From positions 1-15,287 of the forward strand of contig CAZCWX010000515.1 of assembly GCA_964502465.1 (NCBI GenBank): 15,287 bases of DNA, read 5' to 3'. Of the stretch, positions 1 to 6,782 are shown one piece after another (within the stretch, counting starts at the first letter, position 1; each line of letters opens with the position of its first letter). Position numbers and translations under genes: made by a program. The notes under the pieces were generated by a model. The model saw only the letters and a list, made by a program, of their open reading frames with translations, did no database searches and had not been told where the DNA came from. The DNA comes from CAZCWX01 sp964502465. Its GTDB lineage: Bacteria; Desulfobacterota; Binatia; Bin18.

Positions 1-1706
1 CCCATCTCTGCCGGACACCAGCCCTCGACCTGTACTCGTACAAAACCATGAGGGACTCGATACGCTTCGGGAATCAGCAGAGAACAAACAGACCAGGGCT
101 CAGCCCGCTGCACCGCCAGCTCGCCTAAAAAGTGCTCAAAAACCCGTACAGCTACTCGCAGAGGGGGTGCCTCCGCTGCAGGATAGTCAGTCCCCAACTC
201 TAAATGAAGGGATTCACCGCGCAGATCAACCAGGAAAGCAAAAGTCGGACTGGTCCAGCAGAAGGCAGTCTCTCCCTGTCCCTCTACCGGATACCAACCC
301 GAGAAGAGCCATGGCTTGCCACCACTTGCCATAGTCAGATCGCGCGGAAACGTATGGCCAAACACTTGCGCAAGCGCGCGGCCCCAGTCTTCCGGTCTGT
401 ATGGCCTGTCTACTCGACGGTGTTCGACCTGCGGTTGCAAGAACGCCGTCCCAATGAATTTCCCTGCCAGCGGAGGTAAGATCTTAAACACGAGAAGGCG
501 ATCGATCCAGTCAAAGCTGTCATGGATGTGGACGTCAAAGGTATGGACGGCGACTGTGAGCGTATACTCGCCCGGCCCCAGGTTTAACGCGAGCTGAAAG
601 CTCACCTCCAGCACTTCTCCTGGCCGGTAATGCCCGGTCACCATCTGCTGGTGATAGGTATTGGTCCCATACACATCATTTCCCAACCGGTCGCGGATGA
701 GAATGCCAATGGTAGGCTCAGGAACATCGTCTACACACAGGGCGCGAACAGTCAGAGTCGCCTCCTCCCCAGCAATGAAGCTGCGACACTCCTCTCCTCG
801 GGCATCACATAAGCGCACCTGCTCAACAATGGCCAGAAAGGTCCCTGAGCGGCGCGCTGCGGTCGTCGCTTCCGCCGCCTGCTCGCTTTCAAGAGACAGA
901 AGCTCCCGGCTGCCGGCTTCCCGAGCGATCAGCGTATTATAGCCTTCCAGCACCTCGTCCGGTCGGCCTCGCTCGATGAGTCGCCCATGATGGAGTAGGA
1001 GCGCTTCACTGCACAGGGTTTTGACCGCTCCAGGATCGTGCGAGACAAACAGTAGCGTCACCCCATCTTCACGGAACTGGCGAATTCGTCGGATACACTT
1101 CTGCTGAAAATACGCGTCCCCGACGGCTAACGCTTCATCAATGACAAGAATGTGAGGATCAATATTCGCCATGACAGCGAAGGCTAAGCGGACATACATG
1201 CCGGAAGAGTACGTCCGTAGCGGGCGATCAACGAACTCGCCGAGTTCTGAAAACGCAATGATTGCGTTCATGCGCTCGTGAATCTCGTCGTCACCGAGAC
1301 CAAGAAAGCGGGCATTAAAGACCACGTTTTGCCGCCCGGTAAAATCCGGATGGAACCCGGTGCCGAGTTCTAAAAGCGATGCAATGCGGCCAGAGAGTTC
1401 GACTCGGCCAGCAGTCGGGTAGAGTGTCCCACAGATAATCTTCAGTAACGTCGATTTCCCTGCGCCGTTGGCACCAATAATCCCTAACGCGCCGCCCCTC
1501 GTGACCTGGAAGCTCATGTCGTCCAGTGCGGTAAAAACCTGACTCCGCCGTAGGCAACCACCGCTCATCCACTCTACGAGACGATCCCACGGGTGACGAT
1601 AAAAACGAAACTCCTTCCGCAGCCCGCTCACCCGCAGGACAATCTCTCCAGCTTCGCTCTGCGTCTGCAGTTGACCGCTGATCGCTGATCGCTGACCGCT
1701 CTTCAT
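1..1706 (-). CDS. wzt: ABC polysaccharide exporter ATPase (Wzt) with extended C-terminus, 3' end cut by window
   Basis: This is the ATP-binding subunit of an O-antigen/capsule exporter. It would power export of lipid-linked glycan through the permease encoded just upstream (1708-2583). 568 residues are visible and no stop is reached. The nucleotide-binding domain covers about residues 22-265: Walker A GANGAGKST (78-86), family-type signature YSSGM (166-170), Walker B ILVID with catalytic Glu191, and switch His223. A beta-rich region at about 295-410 resembles the Wzt C-terminal domain, which in characterised Wzt proteins recognises the finished glycan. From about 435 to the edge is an extra region with a GWYPVE motif (470-475) and downstream Trp, a pattern I recall appended to other glycan-cluster enzymes. 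Known Wzt proteins are about 400-460 aa, so this one is long. The ATG lies one base after the permease stop, which suggests translational coupling. The first 20 residues include a translated 7-bp repeat tract, so the true N-terminus is uncertain. Confidence 0.93.
   Translation of the reverse strand, partial: MKSGQRSAISGQLQTQSEAGEIVLRVSGLRKEFRFYRHPWDRLVEWMSGGCLRRSQVFTALDDMSFQVTRGGALGIIGANGAGKSTLLKIICGTLYPTAGRVELSGRIASLLELGTGFHPDFTGRQNVVFNARFLGLGDDEIHERMNAIIAFSELGEFVDRPLRTYSSGMYVRLAFAVMANIDPHILVIDEALAVGDAYFQQKCIRRIRQFREDGVTLLFVSHDPGAVKTLCSEALLLHHGRLIERGRPDEVLEGYNTLIAREAGSRELLSLESEQAAEATTAARRSGTFLAIVEQVRLCDARGEECRSFIAGEEATLTVRALCVDDVPEPTIGILIRDRLGNDVYGTNTYHQQMVTGHYRPGEVLEVSFQLALNLGPGEYTLTVAVHTFDVHIHDSFDWIDRLLVFKILPPLAGKFIGTAFLQPQVEHRRVDRPYRPEDWGRALAQVFGHTFPRDLTMASGGKPWLFSGWYPVEGQGETAFCWTSPTFAFLVDLRGESLHLELGTDYPAAEAPPLRVAVRVFEHFLGELAVQRAEPWSVCSLLIPEAYRVPHGFVRVQVEGWCPAEM
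1673..1700. repeat. Four tandem 7-bp units GA(C/T)CGCT
   Basis: Four head-to-tail heptamers read GACCGCT, GATCGCT, GATCGCT, GACCGCT on the plus strand. They lie immediately inside the annotated start of the Wzt gene at 1-1706 and are translated as part of its first residues (GQRSAISGQ). Seven is not a multiple of three, so repeat expansion would shift the reading frame relative to the ATG at 1706. A related heptamer array lies at 9706-9726 in the 5' part of the WbpM-like gene. Confidence 0.85.
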
Positions 1707-1707
1707 T

Positions 1708-2583
1708 CTACAACTCGTCCGGGATACGCCGGCGCAACGAACGGAAACAGAGGAGTCCCAATATGAGCGTCGCAAGAGATACGTATAGCAAGAAGAGACT
1801 TTCCTCTAGCGTAGGCAATTGGCCATGCAAGATGAGCGCATGATGGACAGTCACAAAGTGATACAGGATATTGTACCGGAGCCATTCGGCCGCAGCGGGC
1901 GGCACAACATCGACCACGTACACAATGGGGGTGAGCCAAAACCAAATTTGTAGCAATACAGAGGTCAACTGTGCTGTGTCACGAAAGAACACGTTCAGGA
2001 CCGAGGTCAAGAAGCCAATCCCCATGGCAAACATCAACTGCAGCACCAGCACCCCTCCCCACACGAGCAACGGGAGCGCCGGAGGGAGCGCAGCAATCAG
2101 CCAAAGAAACACCAGCAACACCGCAATCATAATCGTCAGGTTGACCGCCCCAGCGGCGACGACATAGGTATGGAGCAGCACTTTGGGAAAAGCGATTTTC
2201 TTCACCAGGTTGGCATTGTCCCAAAAGACATTGGTACACCGGCTAATGACTTCCGCAAACACAGTCCAGGGCAACAAGCCAGCACACAAATAGATACTAT
2301 ACGCATACGGCGAGGTATTGCCTGCTAGTCGTGCTCCCATCACCTGCGAGAAAACCAGCGTGTAGATGCCGATTTGTACTAACGGATGGACCACGTTCCA
2401 GAATAATCCCAGGAGTGACCCGACATACCGTCCTCTGAGGTCGTTGCCCACCATCTGCCACAGCAGGTCACGATGGCGGAGAAAGTTCTGGATGGCATGC
2501 CTCCCTTCTGCAAGAGAGGCAGCCAGTCGGTGGTGCCATGAAGACACAGACGGGACCGTCAGTTCCATATCTGACTTGAGCAT
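1708..2583 (-). CDS. wzm: ABC-2 type polysaccharide export permease (Wzm)
   Basis: This 291-residue protein is the membrane subunit of an ABC-2 polysaccharide exporter, forming the inner-membrane channel for undecaprenyl-linked glycan. Hydrophobic segments are visible at roughly 59-82, 94-116, 140-163, 171-197, 203-227 and 262-281, the six-helix layout of the family. Typical features include the amphipathic LLWQMVGNDLRGRYVGS stretch before the first helix, the NVFFRD loop (197-202) and the WLTPIVY segment. The length is a little above the usual 260 aa because of about 30 extra N-terminal residues. The ATG at 2583 is supported by a GGAG six bases upstream; an internal ATG (MELTV, residue 6) is also possible. 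The gene is followed after one base by its ATPase partner. It is preceded by a 217-bp gap, so it may have its own promoter rather than depending only on the upstream exporter genes. Confidence 0.94.
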   Translation of the reverse strand: MLKSDMELTVPSVSSWHHRLAASLAEGRHAIQNFLRHRDLLWQMVGNDLRGRYVGSLLGLFWNVVHPLVQIGIYTLVFSQVMGARLAGNTSPYAYSIYLCAGLLPWTVFAEVISRCTNVFWDNANLVKKIAFPKVLLHTYVVAAGAVNLTIMIAVLLVFLWLIAALPPALPLLVWGGVLVLQLMFAMGIGFLTSVLNVFFRDTAQLTSVLLQIWFWLTPIVYVVDVVPPAAAEWLRYNILYHFVTVHHALILHGQLPTLEESLFLLYVSLATLILGLLCFRSLRRRIPDEL

Positions 2584-2709
2584 CTATCGCTCCACTGGCT
2601 GACTGACAAGGGCAGGGGGAGGTTCAGCACAGCCATCGCCAAACTCTGCGCCCGGCGCTCGCGCTCCTGTCCCAGCTAAGGACCTGGGCAAGGATCACTT
2701 GGTCAATTC

Positions 2710-2767
2710 TTGTGGTGCGGGCCTCTGGCCTGCCCTGCACAATGCCGGCGGGACGCCTGCACCACAA
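2710..2767. repeat. REP/MITE-like nested palindrome
   Basis: Outer arms TTGTGGTGCGGG (2710-2721) and CCTGCACCACAA (2756-2767) are inverted repeats matching at 11 of 12 positions, with the remaining pair a possible G-U in plus-strand RNA. Between them lie two smaller near-palindromes, GCGGGCCTCTGGCCTGC and GCCGGCGGGACGCCTGC. Two small hairpins inside one large inverted repeat is the layout of REP-type or small non-autonomous elements. It lies in the gap between the fused-ATPase gene (stop at 2801) and the permease gene starting at 2583. It could affect read-through or mRNA stability. No run of T follows, so a simple intrinsic terminator is unlikely. Confidence 0.65.
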
Positions 2768-2800
2768 TATGAGAACGATCAATTTATTTCCGCTCGGCTC

Positions 2801-4393
2801 CTAACGCCTTAATGACTGACGATATCGTGCCACAGCCTCTTTTGGATCACCGTCGAACTGCACGGTCCCGTCGTTCAGCCAGAGCGCCCGTGTACACACC
2901 TGCTCGACAAAACTGAGATTATGAGTCACCACAATCACCGCTTTCGCCTGGGCGATGAGATCCCGCATTTTCGTACTGGCTTTCTGCGAAAATGCCAGGT
3001 CGCCCACACTGAGCGCGTCATCGATAATCAGCACATCCGGGCTAACCATGGCGGCAATGCTAAACCCCAGCCGCGCCCGCATCCCGCTCGAATAATTCTT
3101 CACTAGCTCATCCATAAATCTGCCTAAGCCGGAGAACTCCACAATGTCGGGGTACAACGCCTGCAGACTCTTTCTGGGAAAGCCTAACATCATCCCGTTC
3201 AAATAGACGTTGTCCCGCCCCGTCAGTTGACCGTGGAAACCTGTGCCAAAAGCCAGGAATGCCGTCACGCTGCCTTTGATACTGACGTCGCCTCGATCCG
3301 CCCGCAGAATACCTGCCAACGCCCGACACAATGTCGTCTTCCCCGCTCCATTCGGACCGATGATTCCCACGATGTCGCCGCCATAGACGGTAAAATTCAC
3401 ATCGCGCAGTGCCCAAAACCTCGCGTGTTGTCTGCCCAAAAATGGCGAAAAAAAATGGAGTTTCCCGTGGTTCCCCGGCCGCCTTCCGGGTAGCGAGAAC
3501 CGCACCCCCAGAGAGTGGACCTCGACCACTGGAGCGCCACGGTGTGGCAGGTCCATCTTATTTTCCACGGTAGTGATGGTCACCGTTCGTTTTGTGCGGC
3601 TGGACTCCGGTAGGGACTGGCCATACGCACCCACGACATCACGCGGAAGTCCCTCTGCCCTCACCGTCCCCTGCTCTAACCAGAGGGCACGGGTGCAATA
3701 CTTCTCGATAAAAGCCATCTGGTGTGTCACGACGATGACCATCTTGGCCTTGCTCACTAATTCTTGCATCTTGCGGCCAGCTTTTTCACTAAACTCGAGA
3801 TCGCCGGTACTCAACGCCTCATCAATGAGGAGAATTTCTGGTTCGATCAGCGCCGCAATACTAAACCCCAGGCGGGCACGCATCCCACTGGAGTAGTGTT
3901 TGAGCGGTTGATCGAGTGAGCGCGCAAGCCCGGAGAATGCCACAACTTCCGGGAGCAGTTCTTCGAGTTGCTTCCGCGATAATCCCAGCATCATGCCATT
4001 CAGCAAGATATTGTCTCGTCCTGACAACTCTCCCTTAAAGCCAGTCCCTAACGACAAGAGAGCAGACACTTTTCCTGCGACACGCAAGGTACCAGTGTCA
4101 GGACGCAACAGACCCGCCAGGACGCGACACAGCGTCGTCTTCCCCGCCCCATTCCCACCGATGATACCAACCATGTCGCCAGCGTAGCCCACGAGGCTCA
4201 CGTCCCGCAGTGCCCAGAAGGTCTCTTTTTTCTCCTTTCTCAGGACCACCTGATACGTGAGCGATTGCAAGTCTTCCCCTTTCGCGCCCAAGGAATACTT
4301 CACCCCTACACCAGTCGCCTCAAGCATGATCCGCTCTTGAGGTCGTGCAGCAGCTGTCGGTTGCAGCAAGGGCGCGGTGCGAAACAGACGCAT
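2801..4393 (-). CDS. Fused tandem Wzt-type ABC ATPase (two nucleotide-binding domains in one chain)
   Basis: This 530-residue protein contains two complete Wzt/TagH-type ATPase domains joined by a linker at about 255-288. Domain 1: Walker A GGNGAGKT (79-86), signature YSSGM (167-171), Walker B LLID (188-191) with Glu192, switch His224. Domain 2: Walker A GPNGAGKT (346-353), YSSGM (434-438), Walker B LIID (455-458) followed by Asp459 instead of the catalytic Glu, switch His491. No C-terminal glycan-binding domain follows the second ATPase. Family members are normally single-domain homodimers, so this chain probably forms an intramolecular pair serving the permease encoded upstream (4399-5190). 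The ATG at 4393 lies 5 bp past that permease's stop. The open frame continues further upstream but would overlap the permease gene. An internal ATG at 4327 (MLEATGVGV, 508 aa) is a credible alternative because homologues usually begin there, and neither start has a strong Shine-Dalgarno sequence. Confidence 0.93.
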   Translation of the reverse strand: MRLFRTAPLLQPTAAARPQERIMLEATGVGVKYSLGAKGEDLQSLTYQVVLRKEKKETFWALRDVSLVGYAGDMVGIIGGNGAGKTTLCRVLAGLLRPDTGTLRVAGKVSALLSLGTGFKGELSGRDNILLNGMMLGLSRKQLEELLPEVVAFSGLARSLDQPLKHYSSGMRARLGFSIAALIEPEILLIDEALSTGDLEFSEKAGRKMQELVSKAKMVIVVTHQMAFIEKYCTRALWLEQGTVRAEGLPRDVVGAYGQSLPESSRTKRTVTITTVENKMDLPHRGAPVVEVHSLGVRFSLPGRRPGNHGKLHFFSPFLGRQHARFWALRDVNFTVYGGDIVGIIGPNGAGKTTLCRALAGILRADRGDVSIKGSVTAFLAFGTGFHGQLTGRDNVYLNGMMLGFPRKSLQALYPDIVEFSGLGRFMDELVKNYSSGMRARLGFSIAAMVSPDVLIIDDALSVGDLAFSQKASTKMRDLIAQAKAVIVVTHNLSFVEQVCTRALWLNDGTVQFDGDPKEAVARYRQSLRR

Positions 4394-4398
4394 ACCAC

Positions 4399-5190
4399 TT
4401 AGAGGACTTTGATGATCTCGTGCTCGAAACGGCTGTAGTAGTACACCGTGCCAGTCACCAAGACGACCGAGAGGAACCCAATGCCCAAGAGCGTGAGATA
4501 GTCTGGACTGTGGTGATACAGGAAGACCCCACGATAACTGGCGACAAAATGCGCCATGGGATTCCAGGCGATGAGCCACCGGATTCTTTCTGGCATCATC
4601 TCCACCGACCAGATGATTGGCGAGCTAAAGAACCACAGGGTCAGCACATGGCTAATGAGATTACCGATATCCCGGATGAAGACACACAGGTAGGCAACCA
4701 TCGCCGCCAGCGCTGTCAGAAACAGGAGCTGCATGAGAATGATATAGGGAAGCCACAGCACGGTCATCCCGGGAAGGACATGAAAGAAGATGAGGCACAA
4801 TACAATAATGACCAGCCCGAAAGCAAAGTGAACCAATTGCGTCAGGGTCGCACTGAGAGGGAAAAGCAGCTTCGGCATGTATACCTGCGTAATGACACCA
4901 GCCTGGCCGATAATCGAGCCACACGCGGTTGTGACCGTAGAGGTCACCCAGCGCCAGACGATCAAACCGATAATCAGGAAAAGGCCATAGTCGCCTCCCC
5001 CATGACGAAAAATTTTCACGACCACAAAATAGTAGATAGCAACCCCCAGGAGCGGGTCTAACAGCCACCAGAAATACCCGAGAACACTGTTCCGATGTTG
5101 CGCTTTCAAACCGGACGTCACCAGATACACTAATAAGTCTTTTCTTCTCAACAGCTCGCGACAATACTTGCTCATCGTTCCCAACCACAT
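4399..5190 (-). CDS. wzm: ABC-2 type polysaccharide export permease (second Wzm)
   Basis: This is the permease of a second ABC-2 glycan exporter, 263 aa from the ATG at 5190. Hydrophobic segments are visible at about 39-59, 69-88, 116-137, 145-171, 180-196 and 234-252. They are preceded by the usual amphipathic stretch (RELLRRKDLLVYLVTSGLKA) and include the FIRDIGN loop and FFSSPIIWSVE segment typical of Wzm/KpsM/TagG proteins. It is distinct in sequence from the permease at 1708-2583, so it is not a recent duplicate. It pairs with the fused double-ATPase gene that begins 5 bp after its stop. The frame is open to a TTG at 5250, but the ATG at 5190 (GGGA about seven bases upstream) gives the normal family length. 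A further ATG at 5175 (MSKYC) is another option. It is the first gene of the left minus-strand block. Confidence 0.92.
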   Translation of the reverse strand: MWLGTMSKYCRELLRRKDLLVYLVTSGLKAQHRNSVLGYFWWLLDPLLGVAIYYFVVVKIFRHGGGDYGLFLIIGLIVWRWVTSTVTTACGSIIGQAGVITQVYMPKLLFPLSATLTQLVHFAFGLVIIVLCLIFFHVLPGMTVLWLPYIILMQLLFLTALAAMVAYLCVFIRDIGNLISHVLTLWFFSSPIIWSVEMMPERIRWLIAWNPMAHFVASYRGVFLYHHSPDYLTLLGIGFLSVVLVTGTVYYYSRFEHEIIKVL

Positions 5191-5322
5191 CAAGAGTCCC
5201 AGAAAGCCGCTTGATGGTACCGTCCATCCTTGGCCTTTGACAAGGCCCAACCATGCACATCTCGTCCGATCGGTGGAGTATCGGAGGGACTCATGAACTC
5301 CTCAGTCTTAGACAGAATGAAA

Positions 5323-5342
5323 AAGGCATGCTAAGGCATGCT
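5323..5342. repeat. Perfect 10-bp tandem repeat AAGGCATGCT x2 with candidate extended -10
   Basis: The unit AAGGCATGCT occurs twice head to tail, and each unit contains the palindrome GCATGC. The second copy runs into TGCTATAGA (5339-5347), which resembles an extended -10 promoter element reading towards the plus-strand gene at 5501, though no matching -35 is present. Ten-base periodicity (about one helical turn) in a divergent promoter region would suit a regulator-binding site. The repeat itself is certain; any regulatory role is inference. Confidence 0.4.
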
Positions 5343-5350
5343 ATAGAGAG

Positions 5351-5365
5351 TCGCGCATTTCGCGA
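5351..5365. promoter_or_regulatory. Short inverted repeat TCGCG-N5-CGCGA
   Basis: Perfect 5-bp arms, TCGCG and CGCGA, flank CATTT just downstream of the 10-bp tandem repeat in the divergent intergenic region. It could be a small operator or a chance palindrome. The arms do not extend further. Confidence 0.2.
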
Positions 5366-5500
5366 GACCCTGATTGGGAGAAGCAGGGTATTGTCAAGGA
5401 TACTTGGCTCGTTGGACAGCGGCAGTGAAGCAGGCGCAGCAGGCGACTGCGGGGGTGGGACAAGGGAGCCATTCGCTCTGTTGACACTCTCGGCACAGTA

Positions 5501-6673
5501 ATGAACAAGCGGATCCGAGTGCTTCAGATCATCGCCCGGCTGAATATTGGTGGTTCAACATCTATCGTCAGCCTCCTCGTAACCAGGCTTCCTCAGACCC
5601 GCTACGATGTGCGTCTCGCCTCTGGCAAAGGACAGCCCCAGGAGGGAAACTACTTTGAGTTGTCTGGCCAGTCTCTCTCTGGACTAACCGTGATCCCTGA
5701 ACTCGGTCGAGAGATTCACGGGTGGGCCGATTGCCGGTCATTCCTGCGCCTCTTTCATCTTATACGGGACTTCCGCCCCCATATTGTGCATACTCATACC
5801 GCAAAAGCTGGAGCCCTCGGCCGGCTCGCTGCGAGGTGCGCACGGGTCCCCGTTGTGCTCCATACGTACTATGGTCACACCTTGCATAGTTATTTCTCTC
5901 CCGTGAAAACTCAGCTGTTCATCGCGATCGAACGCTGGTTAGGACGGTTGGCTGACCGACTTATTACAGACAGTGAGAACACCCGCAGTGAACTACTCGC
6001 TCTGGGGATAGGGACTCCAGAACAGTTTCTGGTCATTCCTCCAGGACTCGATTTAGATGTCTTTCACATGAGTGAGCGTTACCGTGGTCAACTCCGGGCC
6101 GAACTGGGCGTGCCGGCAACCATCCCACTCGTGGGAATGATAGCCAGACTCGTACCCATCAAACGGCACGAATGGTTTCTGGCAGCTGCAGCCCACATCA
6201 ATCAACACTATCCAGCATGCCAGTTCGTTCTGGTCGGAGACGGGGAACGCCGTCGAGAACTCGAGTGCATAGTCCAGCAATCCGGTCTGACTGGACGAGT
6301 GCACTTTTTAGGATGGCGACGCGAGCTCGATAAAATCTATGCCGACCTTGACGTGGTTGCCTTGACGTCAGCCAACGAGAGTTCCCCCGTGTCGCTTATC
6401 GAAGCGATGGCTGCTGGCAAACCAGTGGTTGCGACGCACGTTGGTGGCGTCCCTAACCTTATAAAAAATGGGGTCGCCGGGATTCTCGTTCCACCAGCAA
6501 ATCCCGTTGCGCTGGCGAAGAGCATCATCTCTCTCCTGGCCGATCCCCAACGCCGCTCCCAGATGGGCCAGGCTGGACAAAAACACGTTTTGCCCGCCTT
6601 CAATGCACAACGGCTCGTGAACGATATCGATCAGCTGTATAGGCAATTGCTGGTCGAGAAGTGTAAAAAATGA
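5501..6673 (+). CDS. GT4-family glycosyltransferase
   Basis: This 390-residue GT-B fold glycosyltransferase is probably a retaining enzyme of family GT4. It would transfer a sugar from a nucleotide donor to the growing lipid-linked glycan at the cytoplasmic face of the inner membrane. The N-terminal domain starts with a hydrophobic strand (IRVLQIIARLNIGGS, 5-19) and carries HTHTAKAG (98-105). The C-terminal donor domain has GMIARLVPIKR (212-222), LVGDGE (244-249) and the EX7E motif Glu293/Glu301 in ESSPVSLIEAMAAG. The length is normal for the family. The ATG at 5501 has no strong ribosome-binding site; the first strand begins within five residues, which supports it. The gene is the first of a two-gene plus-strand unit with the RMD-like reductase 109 bp downstream. 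Donor and linkage cannot be read from sequence. Confidence 0.93.
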   Translation: MNKRIRVLQIIARLNIGGSTSIVSLLVTRLPQTRYDVRLASGKGQPQEGNYFELSGQSLSGLTVIPELGREIHGWADCRSFLRLFHLIRDFRPHIVHTHTAKAGALGRLAARCARVPVVLHTYYGHTLHSYFSPVKTQLFIAIERWLGRLADRLITDSENTRSELLALGIGTPEQFLVIPPGLDLDVFHMSERYRGQLRAELGVPATIPLVGMIARLVPIKRHEWFLAAAAHINQHYPACQFVLVGDGERRRELECIVQQSGLTGRVHFLGWRRELDKIYADLDVVALTSANESSPVSLIEAMAAGKPVVATHVGGVPNLIKNGVAGILVPPANPVALAKSIISLLADPQRRSQMGQAGQKHVLPAFNAQRLVNDIDQLYRQLLVEKCKK

Positions 6674-6782
6674 GCGCCAAGATCGGGGCTTTGCTTCAGA
6701 TCAACGTCATAGACCTGGCAGCTGCGCTCGAGGTGTTTTGCTCCCGAAAGTGGGAGAGCATGCCTTTCAGAGAGACACGTTT

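Larger units (their letters stand above)
5191..5500. other. Divergent intergenic region between the exporter block and the glycosyltransferase pair
   Basis: About 310 bp separate the divergent starts at 5190 (minus) and 5501 (plus), so promoters for both blocks should lie here. No convincing protein-coding gene is visible: a plus-strand open frame at 5253-5501 has Arg/Ser/Gly-rich composition and no recognisable family. The clear sequence features are a perfect 10-bp tandem repeat (5323-5342) and a short palindrome (5351-5365), annotated separately. I see no well-spaced -35/-10 pair on either strand. Confidence 0.6.

Noticed and set aside
1673..1700. The heptamer tract as the start of a CRISPR array
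   Set aside because: The units are 7 bp, contiguous and without spacers; no repeat-spacer pattern occurs anywhere in the window.
4394..4579. N-terminal extension of the fused ATPase frame to 4579
   Set aside because: It would overlap the upstream permease by about 180 bp. The extension has no conserved sequence, while ATG 4393 lies 5 bp after the permease stop.
4345..5061. Long 238-residue plus-strand open frame
   Set aside because: It is antisense to the permease at 4399-5190, with a composition (many His, Asp, Gln, Glu) typical of a reverse-complemented membrane-protein gene.
5481..5486. TTGACA just upstream of the GT4 start as a -35 box
   Set aside because: A 17-bp spacer would put the -10 inside the coding region, and the bases there (AACAAG) do not resemble a -10 element.
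5253..5501. 82-residue plus-strand open frame before the GT4 gene, its TAA overlapping that gene's ATG
   Set aside because: The composition is Arg/Ser/Gly-rich with no recognisable family or ribosome-binding site. It occupies a divergent promoter region with repeats, and the stop/start overlap alone is not enough.
6741..6756. CTCCC-GAAAGT-GGGAG hairpin between the two plus-strand genes, considered as a terminator
   Set aside because: The stem is only 5 bp, no T-run follows, and it sits just before the next gene's ribosome-binding region, so read-through is expected.
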